NCBI RefSeq assembly: GCF_050409585.1
Contig: NZ_JBNUPE010000002.1
Location: 131,169 to 195,168, forward strand
Direction: 5' to 3'
Length of the DNA: 64,000 nucleotides
Origin: Facklamia sp050409585
GTDB lineage: Bacteria > Bacillota > Bacilli > Lactobacillales > Aerococcaceae
The notes beneath the pieces were generated by a model that did not search any database, was not told the origin of the DNA, and saw nothing but the letters and a program-made list of their open reading frames with translations. Each line of letters starts with the position of its first letter. Position 1 is the first letter of the stretch. A program made the position numbers and the translations under genes. Shown here one piece after another: positions 18,243 to 27,312 of this stretch.

Positions 18243-19373
18243 TTGAAAAGATTAAAAGTGATGACAGTTGTAGGAACAAGGCCTGAAATTATTCGACTAT
18301 CAGCTGTCATTCAAAAATTAGAGGAATCAGAGGCGATTGATCATATTTTGGTTCATACGGGTCAAAATTATGATTATGAGTTAAATGAAGTGTTCTTTGA
18401 AGACTTTGGACTTAGAAAACCTGATTATTTCTTAAATGCAGCAGGGGAGACGCCGATGGCAACAATTGGTCAAATATTAGCTAATATTGATCCCATATTA
18501 AGTAATGAGTCTCCAGATGCTTTTCTTGTGTTGGGAGATACTAATTCCTGTTTATGTGCGATTGCAGCTAAGCGTCACCAAATTCCAATCTTTCATATGG
18601 AAGCTGGAAACCGTTGCTTTGATCAAAGGGTTCCTGAAGAAACCAATCGTAAAATTGTCGATCATACTGCCGATATTAACTTAACCTATTCAGATATTGC
18701 GCGTGAATATTTACTAGCAGAGGGATTGCCAGCAGACCAAATTATCAAAACAGGAAGTCCAATGTTTGAAGTTTTAACTAACAAGATGGAAGCCATTAAA
18801 GCTGCTGATAGTTATAAGAAATTAAAGTTAGAAAAAGGACAATATTTTGTTGTTTCAGCCCACCGGGATGAAAATATTAATTCTGAAAGAAACTTTTTAA
18901 ACCTTGTTGAAACCTTAAATGAAGTTGCAACTAAGTACCAATTACCTATTATAGTCTCCACTCATCCGCGAACAAGAAAAATGATCGAAGAAAAAAATGT
19001 TAAGTTTCATGACTTAGTCCGTCTAATGAAACCGATGAGCTTTACCGATTATAATAATCTTCAACTAAATGCGAAAGCCGTTCTCAGTGATTCGGGCACA
19101 ATCAGTGAAGAATCTTCCATCATGGGCTTTAAAGCGCTAAATATTCGCGAAGCACATGAGCGTCCTGAAGCAATGGAAGAAGGGACAGTGATGATGGTAG
19201 GACTTCAAAAAGAACGTATTTTGCAAGGGTTAAAAGTTCTCGAGACTCAGAAAAAGGATACATTACGTCTGGTAGCCGATTATTCAATGCCAAATGTTTC
19301 AGAGAAAATCTTAAGAGTTATTATAAGTTATACAGATTATATTAAGAAAAAAGTGTGGAAAACAAATGAATAA
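18243..19373 (+). CDS. capG: UDP-N-acetyl-hexosamine 2-epimerase (CapG/FnlC)
   Basis: The 376-residue WecB-family epimerase should invert C2 of UDP-L-TalNAc-type sugar to UDP-L-FucNAc, completing the CapE-CapF-CapG path. Key motifs are VVGTRPEIIRLSAV, VHTGQNYDYELNE, LVLGDTNSCLCAIAAKR, IFHMEAGNRCFDQRVPEETNRKIVDH and LSDSGTISEESSIMG. The GNRCFDQRVPEE block separates CapG/FnlC from WecB/MnaA, which have GLRT or GLRS there. The start is TTG 18243, 7 nt after GGAGG. It overlaps the next gene by 8 bp. Confidence 0.93.
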   Translation: MKRLKVMTVVGTRPEIIRLSAVIQKLEESEAIDHILVHTGQNYDYELNEVFFEDFGLRKPDYFLNAAGETPMATIGQILANIDPILSNESPDAFLVLGDTNSCLCAIAAKRHQIPIFHMEAGNRCFDQRVPEETNRKIVDHTADINLTYSDIAREYLLAEGLPADQIIKTGSPMFEVLTNKMEAIKAADSYKKLKLEKGQYFVVSAHRDENINSERNFLNLVETLNEVATKYQLPIIVSTHPRTRKMIEEKNVKFHDLVRLMKPMSFTDYNNLQLNAKAVLSDSGTISEESSIMGFKALNIREAHERPEAMEEGTVMMVGLQKERILQGLKVLETQKKDTLRLVADYSMPNVSEKILRVIISYTDYIKKKVWKTNE

Positions 19374-20436
19374 AGTTGCATTAATAGCTCCTGCTAATGT
19401 TAATCAGATGCCTTATCTAAAAAATTATGAAAAAATATTAAATAAATATGAAATTGATTATGATGTTATAAATTGGGATAGGACTCATACAGAAAAAAAA
19501 TCAAAGAATGTATATTTAGATAGTAAAAATTCATATCGGAGAAACTTTTTAGATTATCTAAAGTATTCAAGATTTATAAAAAAAAGATTGAAGAGTCATA
19601 ATTATAAATTTTTAATAATTTTCAGTCCTCATTTAGTTTTTTTTCTTCAATTTTTTTTATTGATAAACTCTTATAATTACATAATTGATATTAGAGACTA
19701 CCATCCAATTATAAAATTTCTTTTACCTAAAACTATAAAAAGTTCAAAATTTATTGCAGTATCTTCCCCTGGTTATAAGAAGTATTTTAATCATAAAAAA
19801 ATCTTCATAAATCATAATTTTAATAAAACCATAAAAGAATTTAATGAAAATATTAATTCTAAAACAGTTAATAAAAATACGTTTCCATTAACTGTTTCTT
19901 TAATTGGTTCATTAAGAGATATAGAAATAAATAAAGAGTTTATTAAACACTCCAATAATAATGAAAATTTAAAGATAGTTTTTAACGGAGAAGGTGGTCA
20001 AGAACAATTATTAAAAGAATTTGTTGAAGAGAATAAATATAAAAATGTATTTTTTACCGGAAGATATGAAAAAATACAAGAAGATTATCTTTATAAACAA
20101 AGTGATCTTATAAATGTCATGCGATATAATGATTCAATCAATAATAACTATGCATTGACTAACAGACTATACAATTCGGTATTTAATCTAAAGCCTTTAA
20201 TTTCAATGGGTAATACTTATCAATCAAAAATTATTAAGAAGTATGGTCTAGGCTTAATTATAACTGATTTTAATGATATATCACAAAAAATTGAAAATTA
20301 CTTATTCAATTTAGATAAAAATAATTTTATAAGAAATTGTGAAATTTTTATAAATATAATTATTCAAGAAAATAATGTTTTTGAGCAGGCTATAGTAACT
20401 GAAATTAAAAATTTAGTTGATATAAATATGGAGTGA
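19366..20436 (+). CDS. Glycosyltransferase, GT4-like, divergent
   Basis: The 356-residue protein has a GT-B layout: an N-terminal VALIAPANVNQMPYL, a middle strand NYIIDIRDYHPI, the VSSPGYKKYF segment, the domain linker LTVSLIGSLRDIE, and NGEGGQEQLLKEF with FTGRYEKIQEDYLYKQSDLINVMRYN in the C-terminal half. The EX7E motif of classical GT4 enzymes is replaced by LTNRLYNSVFNLKPLISM. Codons are extremely AT-rich and Asn/Lys/Ile-rich, unlike capG before it. It is probably one of the linkage-specific transferases of the capsule repeat, but donor and acceptor are not readable. Confidence 0.68.
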   Translation: MNKVALIAPANVNQMPYLKNYEKILNKYEIDYDVINWDRTHTEKKSKNVYLDSKNSYRRNFLDYLKYSRFIKKRLKSHNYKFLIIFSPHLVFFLQFFLLINSYNYIIDIRDYHPIIKFLLPKTIKSSKFIAVSSPGYKKYFNHKKIFINHNFNKTIKEFNENINSKTVNKNTFPLTVSLIGSLRDIEINKEFIKHSNNNENLKIVFNGEGGQEQLLKEFVEENKYKNVFFTGRYEKIQEDYLYKQSDLINVMRYNDSINNNYALTNRLYNSVFNLKPLISMGNTYQSKIIKKYGLGLIITDFNDISQKIENYLFNLDKNNFIRNCEIFINIIIQENNVFEQAIVTEIKNLVDINME

Positions 20437-20439
20437 ATT

Positions 20440-21612
20440 ATGAATAAAATTTGTTTTTTAATGGGGTCTTTAAATAATAAAGGTGGATTAGAGAGAGTAG
20501 TGTCTGTATTAGCTAATGAATTATCGACAAATGGATATAAGGTTACAATAATCTTAGCAAATTCAATTAAAAATACTTATGAAATTTCATATGATCTAAA
20601 TAATGATATTGAAGTAATTCATACAAATAAATTATATCGAAGACCATATGATTTTTTACTAGAAAGAATATTGCTTAAATCATTTTTAAAATTTAAAATA
20701 AATCTAAATGGAAACATAATTAGTATGCTATTATTTCCTATTTTAGAAAGAAAAAGATATCGAAATTTTTTTAATCATAGAAAGTTCGATGTAATAATAG
20801 GTGTGACTCCATTTTATTCCAGAATTCTTACTTTTCTTAATTTAAACTTAAAAAGAATAGGGTGGTTTCATAATACTTATGAAAGATATTTTGAATTAGA
20901 GGATAGTCCTTTATATAAAACTGAAAAAGCATTTATAAATTATTTAAATGATTTAGATGATCTTGTTGTTCTATCGGATCGAGATAAAAAAATATATTCA
21001 TCAAAATTAAATGTACTCCCCAAACGGATTTATAATCCTTTAACTATTAAAAGTAAACGTCCAAATTCCATTTCTATAGATAACCGTGTAAACATTTTAT
21101 TTGTAGGAAGAATTTACTACCAAACTAAAGGCTTAGAATTGTTATTCGATATCATTAAAAAGGTTGTCAAAGAAATACCTAATGTTTGCTTTAATATTGT
21201 TGGAGATGGACCTGATAAAAACAGATTATTAAAAGATATAAATACTAATAAATTATCTGATGTTATTGTTTTTCATGGAAGTTCCAATGATGTAAGTAAA
21301 TTTTACTTAACTAACGACATCTTTGTCCTTCCTTCGTTAATAGAAGGATTCGGATTAGTTGTTACTGAAGCTATGTCTTTCGGACTACCAGTTATATCAT
21401 TTAAAACCCATGGTCCTTCAGAAATTATTACAGAAGGTTATTCCGGATATTTAATAGATAAATATGATACAGACGAGTTCTCAAAAAAAATAATAAACCT
21501 AATAAGGAATCCTGAGTTGCGAAAAAATATTGGGAAACGTGCTTATGAGAGATCTCAAAATTTTTCTAAGAAAATTATTATTTCTGAGTGGATCGATCTT
21601 ATAGAGAACTAG
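20440..21612 (+). CDS. Glycosyltransferase family 4
   Basis: The 390-residue protein is a canonical GT4 retaining transferase. It starts ICFLMGSLNNKGGLERVVSVLANEL, where the GGxER loop is typical, and carries ILFVGRIYYQTKGLELL, NIVGDGPDKNRL, the SNDVSKFYLTNDIFVLPSLIEGFGLVVTEAMSFGLPVI block and HGPSEII. ExFGLVVTE is the catalytic EX7E motif. It starts 3 bp after the previous gene in the same AT-rich part of the capsule operon. It probably adds a hexose or amino sugar to the growing lipid-linked repeat unit. Confidence 0.9.
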   Translation: MNKICFLMGSLNNKGGLERVVSVLANELSTNGYKVTIILANSIKNTYEISYDLNNDIEVIHTNKLYRRPYDFLLERILLKSFLKFKINLNGNIISMLLFPILERKRYRNFFNHRKFDVIIGVTPFYSRILTFLNLNLKRIGWFHNTYERYFELEDSPLYKTEKAFINYLNDLDDLVVLSDRDKKIYSSKLNVLPKRIYNPLTIKSKRPNSISIDNRVNILFVGRIYYQTKGLELLFDIIKKVVKEIPNVCFNIVGDGPDKNRLLKDINTNKLSDVIVFHGSSNDVSKFYLTNDIFVLPSLIEGFGLVVTEAMSFGLPVISFKTHGPSEIITEGYSGYLIDKYDTDEFSKKIINLIRNPELRKNIGKRAYERSQNFSKKIIISEWIDLIEN

Positions 21613-21625
21613 AGGTGATATGTAA

Positions 21626-22753
21626 ATGTTAATTTTATTTCAATTTCTTTTAATTAGCGTTATTTTTATTATACTTTTTTTTCTTTCGGTTAATGAATAT
21701 AAGTTTTCTCTGTTCTTAAAAAAAATTATATTATTAGTTTCAATATTATCAATTTCAATCTTAGCATCTCAGAGAACAATAGGTACCGATTTGCAAACTT
21801 ATTATGGATGGTTTTTAAAAACCTATCCAATAGATAATTTTAGTTTATTTATTCAAGACTTAGGTCAATTAAATATAGAACCTACATATTATATTTTAGT
21901 CTCAATTTTAAAAAGTCTAGGTGGAAACTTTCAAATATTTTTAGGATTATATGCTTTTATACCTTTATTTATAATATATTTAATAATTTTGAAAATTGAA
22001 AAAGACCATATAATAAAGATGTTCTCTATTTTTCTCTTAATTTATTTAATTAGATGGCCTTTAGATATTATTCGTCAATTTGCTGGTATGACGTTTTACT
22101 TAGGGGCACTTTTATTATATGTTAATAAACGATATATTCTCGCTTCTATTAGCTCTTTCTTATCAATTTTTAGTCACTTTTCAGCGATATTAACCGCTTT
22201 AACGAATATTTTTTTAAATAAGTTTTCTTTTAAAAAAACTTCCTTTCTTATATTATGTCTTATATCTTTATTATTCGGATTTATATTTAATTTAGAATTT
22301 ATTTTTGATTTTCTAAATTCAACATTTGATTTAGCGTTAATTAATAAAGCTGAACTTTATTTAACATCAAATTATGAGTACAAAAATTTTATTCATTTTA
22401 TTTCTAGAAATTTAATGGAACATTTTTCGCCAATTCTAAATTTTCTTATTATATATTTATTTTTGAACAAAAAGAACATATATATTTATAGTAACAATTC
22501 CATATATAAAGTAATTTTAAATTCTATGATGTTTGGATCTTTTTTATATTTTTATTTAATTGGTGCGGGGGCCTTCACATTTGCTTATAGGTTAAATTCA
22601 ATGTATTCAATAGGAAATTTCATTATAATTACTAGACTAATTACAGAATATATAGATCGTAGAAAGATGAATGTTTATTATTTAATTTATATCATTTTAA
22701 TAATATACAATTTAATAATTGTATATTATTATACTGGAGCTTTTAATTTATAA
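21626..22753 (+). CDS. wzy: EpsG-family polysaccharide polymerase (Wzy)
   Basis: The 375-residue protein is almost entirely hydrophobic with about ten membrane helices. It matches the EpsG layout: RTIGTDLQTYYGWF after the second helix, EPTYYILVSILKSLGGNFQIF, and RWPLDIIRQFAGMTFYLGALLLYVNKRYILAS with the loop ending SHFSAI. EpsG proteins polymerise lipid-linked repeat units outside the membrane. It stands immediately before the flippase, the usual order. Sequence divergence is normal for Wzy, so specificity cannot be predicted. Confidence 0.85.
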   Translation: MLILFQFLLISVIFIILFFLSVNEYKFSLFLKKIILLVSILSISILASQRTIGTDLQTYYGWFLKTYPIDNFSLFIQDLGQLNIEPTYYILVSILKSLGGNFQIFLGLYAFIPLFIIYLIILKIEKDHIIKMFSIFLLIYLIRWPLDIIRQFAGMTFYLGALLLYVNKRYILASISSFLSIFSHFSAILTALTNIFLNKFSFKKTSFLILCLISLLFGFIFNLEFIFDFLNSTFDLALINKAELYLTSNYEYKNFIHFISRNLMEHFSPILNFLIIYLFLNKKNIYIYSNNSIYKVILNSMMFGSFLYFYLIGAGAFTFAYRLNSMYSIGNFIIITRLITEYIDRRKMNVYYLIYIILIIYNLIIVYYYTGAFNL

Positions 22754-22762
22754 GGAGAAAAT

Positions 22763-24175
22763 ATGAAGAAACTAATAGGCCAAATGGTTAATATAGGTTT
22801 TGGAGTTATTATTAGTATGGTTTTGACAATCCTTACGACTCCAATTATAACTAGAATAATAAATCCGGAATCATATGGAGAATTTTCACTATTTCAAACC
22901 TTTTCAAATGTTGCAATGATGATTTTTTGTTTAGGAATGGATCAGTCTTTAGTAAGATATTATTATGAAAATGATTCTATAGCATATAAAAGAGAATTAT
23001 TAAAGAAAAGTACACTGCTTCCACTGATAATTGTCATAATCTTTTTATTTTTATCCTTTATATTTGCTGGTTTTTTTAATACATATTTTTTAAACGATAA
23101 AATTTATACCTTTTTATTATTACTAAATATCACATTTTCTATTATGTATCGTTTTTCAATTATGGTTGTTAGACTTGAGCATCAGTCAAGGGCTTACTCA
23201 GTTTTAACTATATTATCGAAAGTAGTTTATCTAATAAATGTTTTCATTTTTATATTTCTAAACATAACATCTAGTTATGCTCTTACTATTTCCCTTACTA
23301 TAAGTACTATCTTTTGTTTAATAATTAGCATTACTATTAATAGGAAAATATTCAAATTTTGGAAAAGTAGTACAAATAATATAAATTTAAATGAGTTAAT
23401 GAAGTATGGTTTTCCTTATATTTTTTCAATGGCTTTAACATCATTGTTTCAAGCAAATGATAAGTTCTTTTTAAGTATTTATAGTGATACAAGAACAATT
23501 GGAATTTTTGCATCAGCAGTTTCAATAGTTAGTTTTTTAAATATCATTCAAAATACTTTTACAACGATATGGTCTCCTTATTATTTAGATTTCTATTTTA
23601 AAAATCCATATGATCACGATTTTTTTAAGAAAGTCAACGACTCTGTTGTAACTGTTATGATAATTATTGGTAGTTCTTTAATCTTTTTTAAAGATTATAT
23701 TGTTTTCTTGTTAGGTATGAATTATCGTGATGCTAAAGTATTAATTCCATTTTTAATTTTTGGTCCAATTATGTACACTATATCTGAAACTACTGTAATC
23801 GGTTTAGTTATAGCAAAAAGAAGTAAGCTTCAGGTTATAATTTCATTTATTACTTTCATAATAGCTCTGTTATTAAATCAAATAATGGTACCAACCATGG
23901 GAGGCATAGGTGCAGCGATTTCAACTGGAATATCCTATATAATATTTTATATTTTGAGAAGCTATTTTTCTAACTCAGTTTTAAAAATAGATTTTAATTT
24001 TGGGAAAAGTAGTGTTTTAATACTAATTTTATTTATTTATTCTATGTTTTCGACATTTTATTCAAATCAAATAATAAGCTTTTTTATATATATATTTATA
24101 GTTTTAATAGACTTAACATTATATAGAAAAATAATCAGTTATGGATTAAAAGAGATATTTATAAAAAGGAGATAA
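22763..24175 (+). CDS. wzx: Oligosaccharide flippase (Wzx)
   Basis: The 470-residue membrane protein of the MOP superfamily (polysaccharide synthesis type) has about 14 helices. The start, GQMVNIGFGVIISMVLTILTTPIITRIINPESYGEFSLFQT split over the first two helices, is typical of Wzx. So is the internal LMKYGFPYIFSMALTSLFQANDKFFL that begins the second half. It flips the undecaprenyl-linked repeat unit to the outer face for the Wzy homologue just upstream. Gap to the previous gene is 9 bp and to the next 2 bp. Very AT-rich. Confidence 0.9.
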   Translation: MKKLIGQMVNIGFGVIISMVLTILTTPIITRIINPESYGEFSLFQTFSNVAMMIFCLGMDQSLVRYYYENDSIAYKRELLKKSTLLPLIIVIIFLFLSFIFAGFFNTYFLNDKIYTFLLLLNITFSIMYRFSIMVVRLEHQSRAYSVLTILSKVVYLINVFIFIFLNITSSYALTISLTISTIFCLIISITINRKIFKFWKSSTNNINLNELMKYGFPYIFSMALTSLFQANDKFFLSIYSDTRTIGIFASAVSIVSFLNIIQNTFTTIWSPYYLDFYFKNPYDHDFFKKVNDSVVTVMIIIGSSLIFFKDYIVFLLGMNYRDAKVLIPFLIFGPIMYTISETTVIGLVIAKRSKLQVIISFITFIIALLLNQIMVPTMGGIGAAISTGISYIIFYILRSYFSNSVLKIDFNFGKSSVLILILFIYSMFSTFYSNQIISFFIYIFIVLIDLTLYRKIISYGLKEIFIKRR

Positions 24176-24177
24176 TT

Positions 24178-25077
24178 ATGGATTTCAAAGAGAAAGTATC
24201 TGTTATAATACCAACTTATAAAAGAGCAGACTTCCTTGCACGAGCAATAAATTCTGTTTTGAATCAGTCTTATGAAAATTTAGAAGTTTTAGTAATTGAT
24301 GATAATAATCCAGAAAGTTTGTTTAGAAGTGAAACCGAGAATATAATGAAACAATTTAGTGAAAATCAAAAGGTTATTTATATTCAACATTCATTTAATA
24401 TGAATGGTTCTGTTGCTCGTAATACAGGAATTAAAAAAAGCTCAGGAGATTTAATAGCTTTTTTGGACGATGATAATTATTTTTACAAAGATAAAATTCG
24501 TAAACAAGTTGATTTTTTAAATAATCATAAAAACTATAAAGCAGTATATTGTGGTTTAATAGATAGTAATAATAAAATTAAATATGCTAATAGAAGTGGA
24601 AATCTTATGTTTGAACAATTATCGGGCAGCCAAATTATCGATACCAATACAATCTTAATTAAAAAAAGTGTTGTTTTAGAATTTGAGGGGTGGGATGAAC
24701 GACTTAAAAGAAATCAAGATGTTTCTTTTATGATAAGATTTTTTTCTAAAGACTATGAAATAGGTTGTTTAGATGAAGTACTCGTATACTATGATTTAGA
24801 AGATCGTTCGAATTTTCCAAACTCAACTCAAAGTGAATTCAATATGTATAGATTTTTACAACTTTATAAAGAAGAAATTAATTTAATCAAAAGAAAAAAT
24901 CCGTTAAAAGCAAAACTTATTTATCTTTATCGCTACCGACAAATTTTTTTTTCTCATATTAAGAGTAAAAAGATAAAAAAATCTTTTATAATTTTTTTGA
25001 AGATGCTAAATATTGACATTTCATTAACTGCTAAGCTCTTAATTAATTCTATAAAAGATAAAATTATAAGAGTATAA
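24178..25077 (+). CDS. Glycosyltransferase family 2
   Basis: The 299-residue protein is a GT-A inverting transferase. It shows VSVIIPTYKRADFLARAINSVLNQSY, VLVIDDNNPES, GSVARNTGIKKSSGDLIAFLDDDNYF with the DxD-type metal motif, and the C-terminal GWDERLKRNQDVSFMIRFF helix carrying the catalytic Asp. It is the last glycosyltransferase of the AT-rich capsule segment; base composition changes sharply at the following ugd gene. Donor and acceptor unknown. Confidence 0.9.
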   Translation: MDFKEKVSVIIPTYKRADFLARAINSVLNQSYENLEVLVIDDNNPESLFRSETENIMKQFSENQKVIYIQHSFNMNGSVARNTGIKKSSGDLIAFLDDDNYFYKDKIRKQVDFLNNHKNYKAVYCGLIDSNNKIKYANRSGNLMFEQLSGSQIIDTNTILIKKSVVLEFEGWDERLKRNQDVSFMIRFFSKDYEIGCLDEVLVYYDLEDRSNFPNSTQSEFNMYRFLQLYKEEINLIKRKNPLKAKLIYLYRYRQIFFSHIKSKKIKKSFIIFLKMLNIDISLTAKLLINSIKDKIIRV

Positions 25078-25129
25078 CTATTAAATTTAAAAAAATTATC
25101 GTTCAGAATAAAATTTTAAGGAGAGTATA

Positions 25130-26296
25130 ATGAAAATCACAGTGGCAGGTACAGGGTATGTTGGTTTATCGATTGCCGTCTTATTGGCTCAACATCATGA
25201 GGTAACAGCACTAGACATTATTCAAGAGAAGGTTGATTTAATTAATAAGCGCATCGCACCGATTGAGGACAAAGAAATTGAAGATTTCTTTGCCCATCAA
25301 GAGCTAAAGTTGACAGCGACTATCGATGCAGAAGAAGCACATAAAGAAGCTGAAATGGTGATTATTGCGACACCAACGAACTATGATGACGAGACCCATA
25401 CTTTTGATACGACGGCTGTAGAAGCAGTGATTGAAGATGTCTTGCGCATCAATCCACAAGCTACGATTGTCATTAAATCAACGATTCCTGTGGGATATAC
25501 GGAATCTGTGAAAGAGAAATATGGCGTAGACTCTATTATCTTTTCTCCTGAATTTCTAAGAGAAGGCAAGGCCTTATATGATAATTTATATCCTTCACGT
25601 ATTGTAGTAGGTGATCATAATGAAGCGGCTAAAAAGTTTGCAGATCTTTTAGTAGAAGGCGCCCATAGTGAGGATGTACCGGTTCTTTTTACTAATTCCA
25701 CTGAAGCCGAAGCCATTAAACTATTTGCCAATACTTACTTAGCTTTGCGTGTGTCTTACTTTAATGAATTAGATACTTACGCTGAAGTTAGAGGCTTGGA
25801 TGCAGGTCAAATTATTCAAGGGGTTGGTTTAGATCCTCGGATTGGAACCCATTATAATAATCCTTCTTTTGGCTATGGGGGTTATTGTTTACCCAAAGAT
25901 ACCAAGCAATTATTAGCCAATTACGGCGACATCCCTCAAAATATGATGACTGCAGTGGTCGATTCCAACAAAACCCGTAAACAGCATATCGCCAATAGTG
26001 TCTTGAAGAGAAATCCTAAGACCGTTGGTGTCTTCCGATTAACAATGAAGTCTGGATCGGACAACTTTAGACAATCCGCCATTCAAGATATTATTAAATT
26101 ATTGGTAGATGAAGGGATCGAGATAATTATCTACGAACCGACTTTATCGCAAGATTCTATTATGAATTGTCCAGTGATCAATGATTTAGCAGAATTTAAG
26201 CAACAATCCGATATCATCTTAGCCAATCGTACAGAAGATGAATTAAAAGATGCTTTAGATAAAGTATTTACCCGCGATATCTTTAACGAAAACTAA
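25130..26296 (+). CDS. ugd: UDP-glucose 6-dehydrogenase (copy 1)
   Basis: The 388-residue NAD-dependent dehydrogenase oxidises UDP-glucose (or a related nucleotide sugar) to the uronate. Motifs are the Rossmann GTGYVGLSIAVLLAQ (residues 7-21), VIIATPTNYDD, IKSTIPVGYTE, FSPEFLREGKALYDNLYPSRIVVG and GYGGYCLPKDTKQLLANY with the catalytic Cys. Length is that of the short Gram-positive Ugd form. A close paralogue lies at 39144. Its position between the capsule genes and galU suggests glucuronate or galacturonate in the polymer. ATG follows AAGGAGAG. Confidence 0.93.
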   Translation: MKITVAGTGYVGLSIAVLLAQHHEVTALDIIQEKVDLINKRIAPIEDKEIEDFFAHQELKLTATIDAEEAHKEAEMVIIATPTNYDDETHTFDTTAVEAVIEDVLRINPQATIVIKSTIPVGYTESVKEKYGVDSIIFSPEFLREGKALYDNLYPSRIVVGDHNEAAKKFADLLVEGAHSEDVPVLFTNSTEAEAIKLFANTYLALRVSYFNELDTYAEVRGLDAGQIIQGVGLDPRIGTHYNNPSFGYGGYCLPKDTKQLLANYGDIPQNMMTAVVDSNKTRKQHIANSVLKRNPKTVGVFRLTMKSGSDNFRQSAIQDIIKLLVDEGIEIIIYEPTLSQDSIMNCPVINDLAEFKQQSDIILANRTEDELKDALDKVFTRDIFNEN

Positions 26297-26303
26297 TACA
26301 ACT

Positions 26304-26330
26304 AAGCATAGTGTGTTTGCTATGCTTTTT
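26304..26330 (+). terminator. Terminator after ugd copy 1
   Basis: An 8-bp perfect stem (AAGCATAG 26304-26311 with CTATGCTT 26320-26327) and an 8-nt loop are followed by TTT. It may partly separate galU from the capsule operon. Confidence 0.75.
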
Positions 26331-26369
26331 AGTGTGTACGGATTCAAATAAGAAAGGAGATGTATCCTG

Positions 26370-27248
26370 ATGAAACAAAAAGTTCGTAAAGCCATTATTC
26401 CAGCAGCTGGTTATGGAACGCGTTTTCTACCAGCTACTAAAGCCATGCCGAAAGAAATGTTACCGATTATTGATAAGCCGACCATTCAGTATATCGTAGA
26501 GGAAGCAGTGGCAGCAGGTATTGAGGATATTATTATCATTACAGGTAAATCGAAACGAGCCATTGAAGACCATTTTGACAAGAATACCGAGTTAGAATTA
26601 GACCTGATGAACAAGGGGAAGATTGCTATGTTAGAGTCGGTTCAAAAGGCTTCCAACCTAGCGAACGTCTACTTTATCCGCCAAAAAGAAATGAAAGGTT
26701 TGGGCGATGCCATTTATACCGCCAGAAGCTTTATTGGTGACGAGCCCTTTGCCGTTCTTCTGGGTGATGATATTGTGGTATCAGAAGAGGGAGATCAACC
26801 AGCCATTCAACAATTAATGGACGAATACGATTTAACCGGCTCCTCCGTTATCGGTGTCCAGACGGTCCCTCAAGACCAAACCCATCGCTATGGTATTATT
26901 GATCCCTTGGAACAAGATGGGCGCTTATACAAGGTTAAAACCTTTGTTGAAAAGCCCAAGCAAGGAACAGCCCCTTCCAACCAAGCCATTATGGGAAGAT
27001 ACGTTTTAACGCCTAAAATCTTTGACTTTCTAGCCAAGAAACAAGTCGGCGCCGGCGGAGAGATCCAACTGACTGATGCCATTCAAATGTTAAACCAAGT
27101 CGAACCGGTCTATGCCTATGACTTCAAAGGCATTCGTTATGACGTCGGGGAGAAAATCGGCTTTATTAAGACCACCATTGACTTCGCCCTCCACCGCGAA
27201 TTCGCTGAGGAAATCCGTCAGTATATGCGAGAGAAGTTGGAAGAATAA
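26370..27248 (+). CDS. galU: UTP-glucose-1-phosphate uridylyltransferase (copy 1)
   Basis: The 292-residue enzyme makes UDP-glucose from UTP and glucose-1-phosphate and thereby feeds Ugd and glucosyl transfer. The N-terminal AAGYGTRFLPATKAMPKEMLP is the nucleotide-binding signature. VLLGDDIV, KTFVEKPKQGTAPSNQAIMGRYVL, GAGGEIQLTDAI and GIRYDVGEKIGF complete the GalU pattern. ATG 26370 follows AAGGAGAT. Two further homologues lie at 47009 and 47900 on the other strand. This copy ends the capsule region and faces the lysR gene across a bidirectional terminator. Confidence 0.93.
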   Translation: MKQKVRKAIIPAAGYGTRFLPATKAMPKEMLPIIDKPTIQYIVEEAVAAGIEDIIIITGKSKRAIEDHFDKNTELELDLMNKGKIAMLESVQKASNLANVYFIRQKEMKGLGDAIYTARSFIGDEPFAVLLGDDIVVSEEGDQPAIQQLMDEYDLTGSSVIGVQTVPQDQTHRYGIIDPLEQDGRLYKVKTFVEKPKQGTAPSNQAIMGRYVLTPKIFDFLAKKQVGAGGEIQLTDAIQMLNQVEPVYAYDFKGIRYDVGEKIGFIKTTIDFALHREFAEEIRQYMREKLEE

Positions 27249-27264
27249 GATGAATAGATTAACC

Positions 27265-27297
27265 CCCTAGAGTTGAAGTTAGCTCTAGGGATTTTTA
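27265..27297. terminator. Terminator between galU and convergent lysR
   Basis: CCCTAGAG (27265-27272) pairs with CTCTAGGG (27283-27290) and is followed by ATTTTTATTTT. With the convergent lysR stop at 27313 it may act on both strands. Confidence 0.75.
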
Positions 27298-27312
27298 TTT
27301 TCGCCCTACTTA

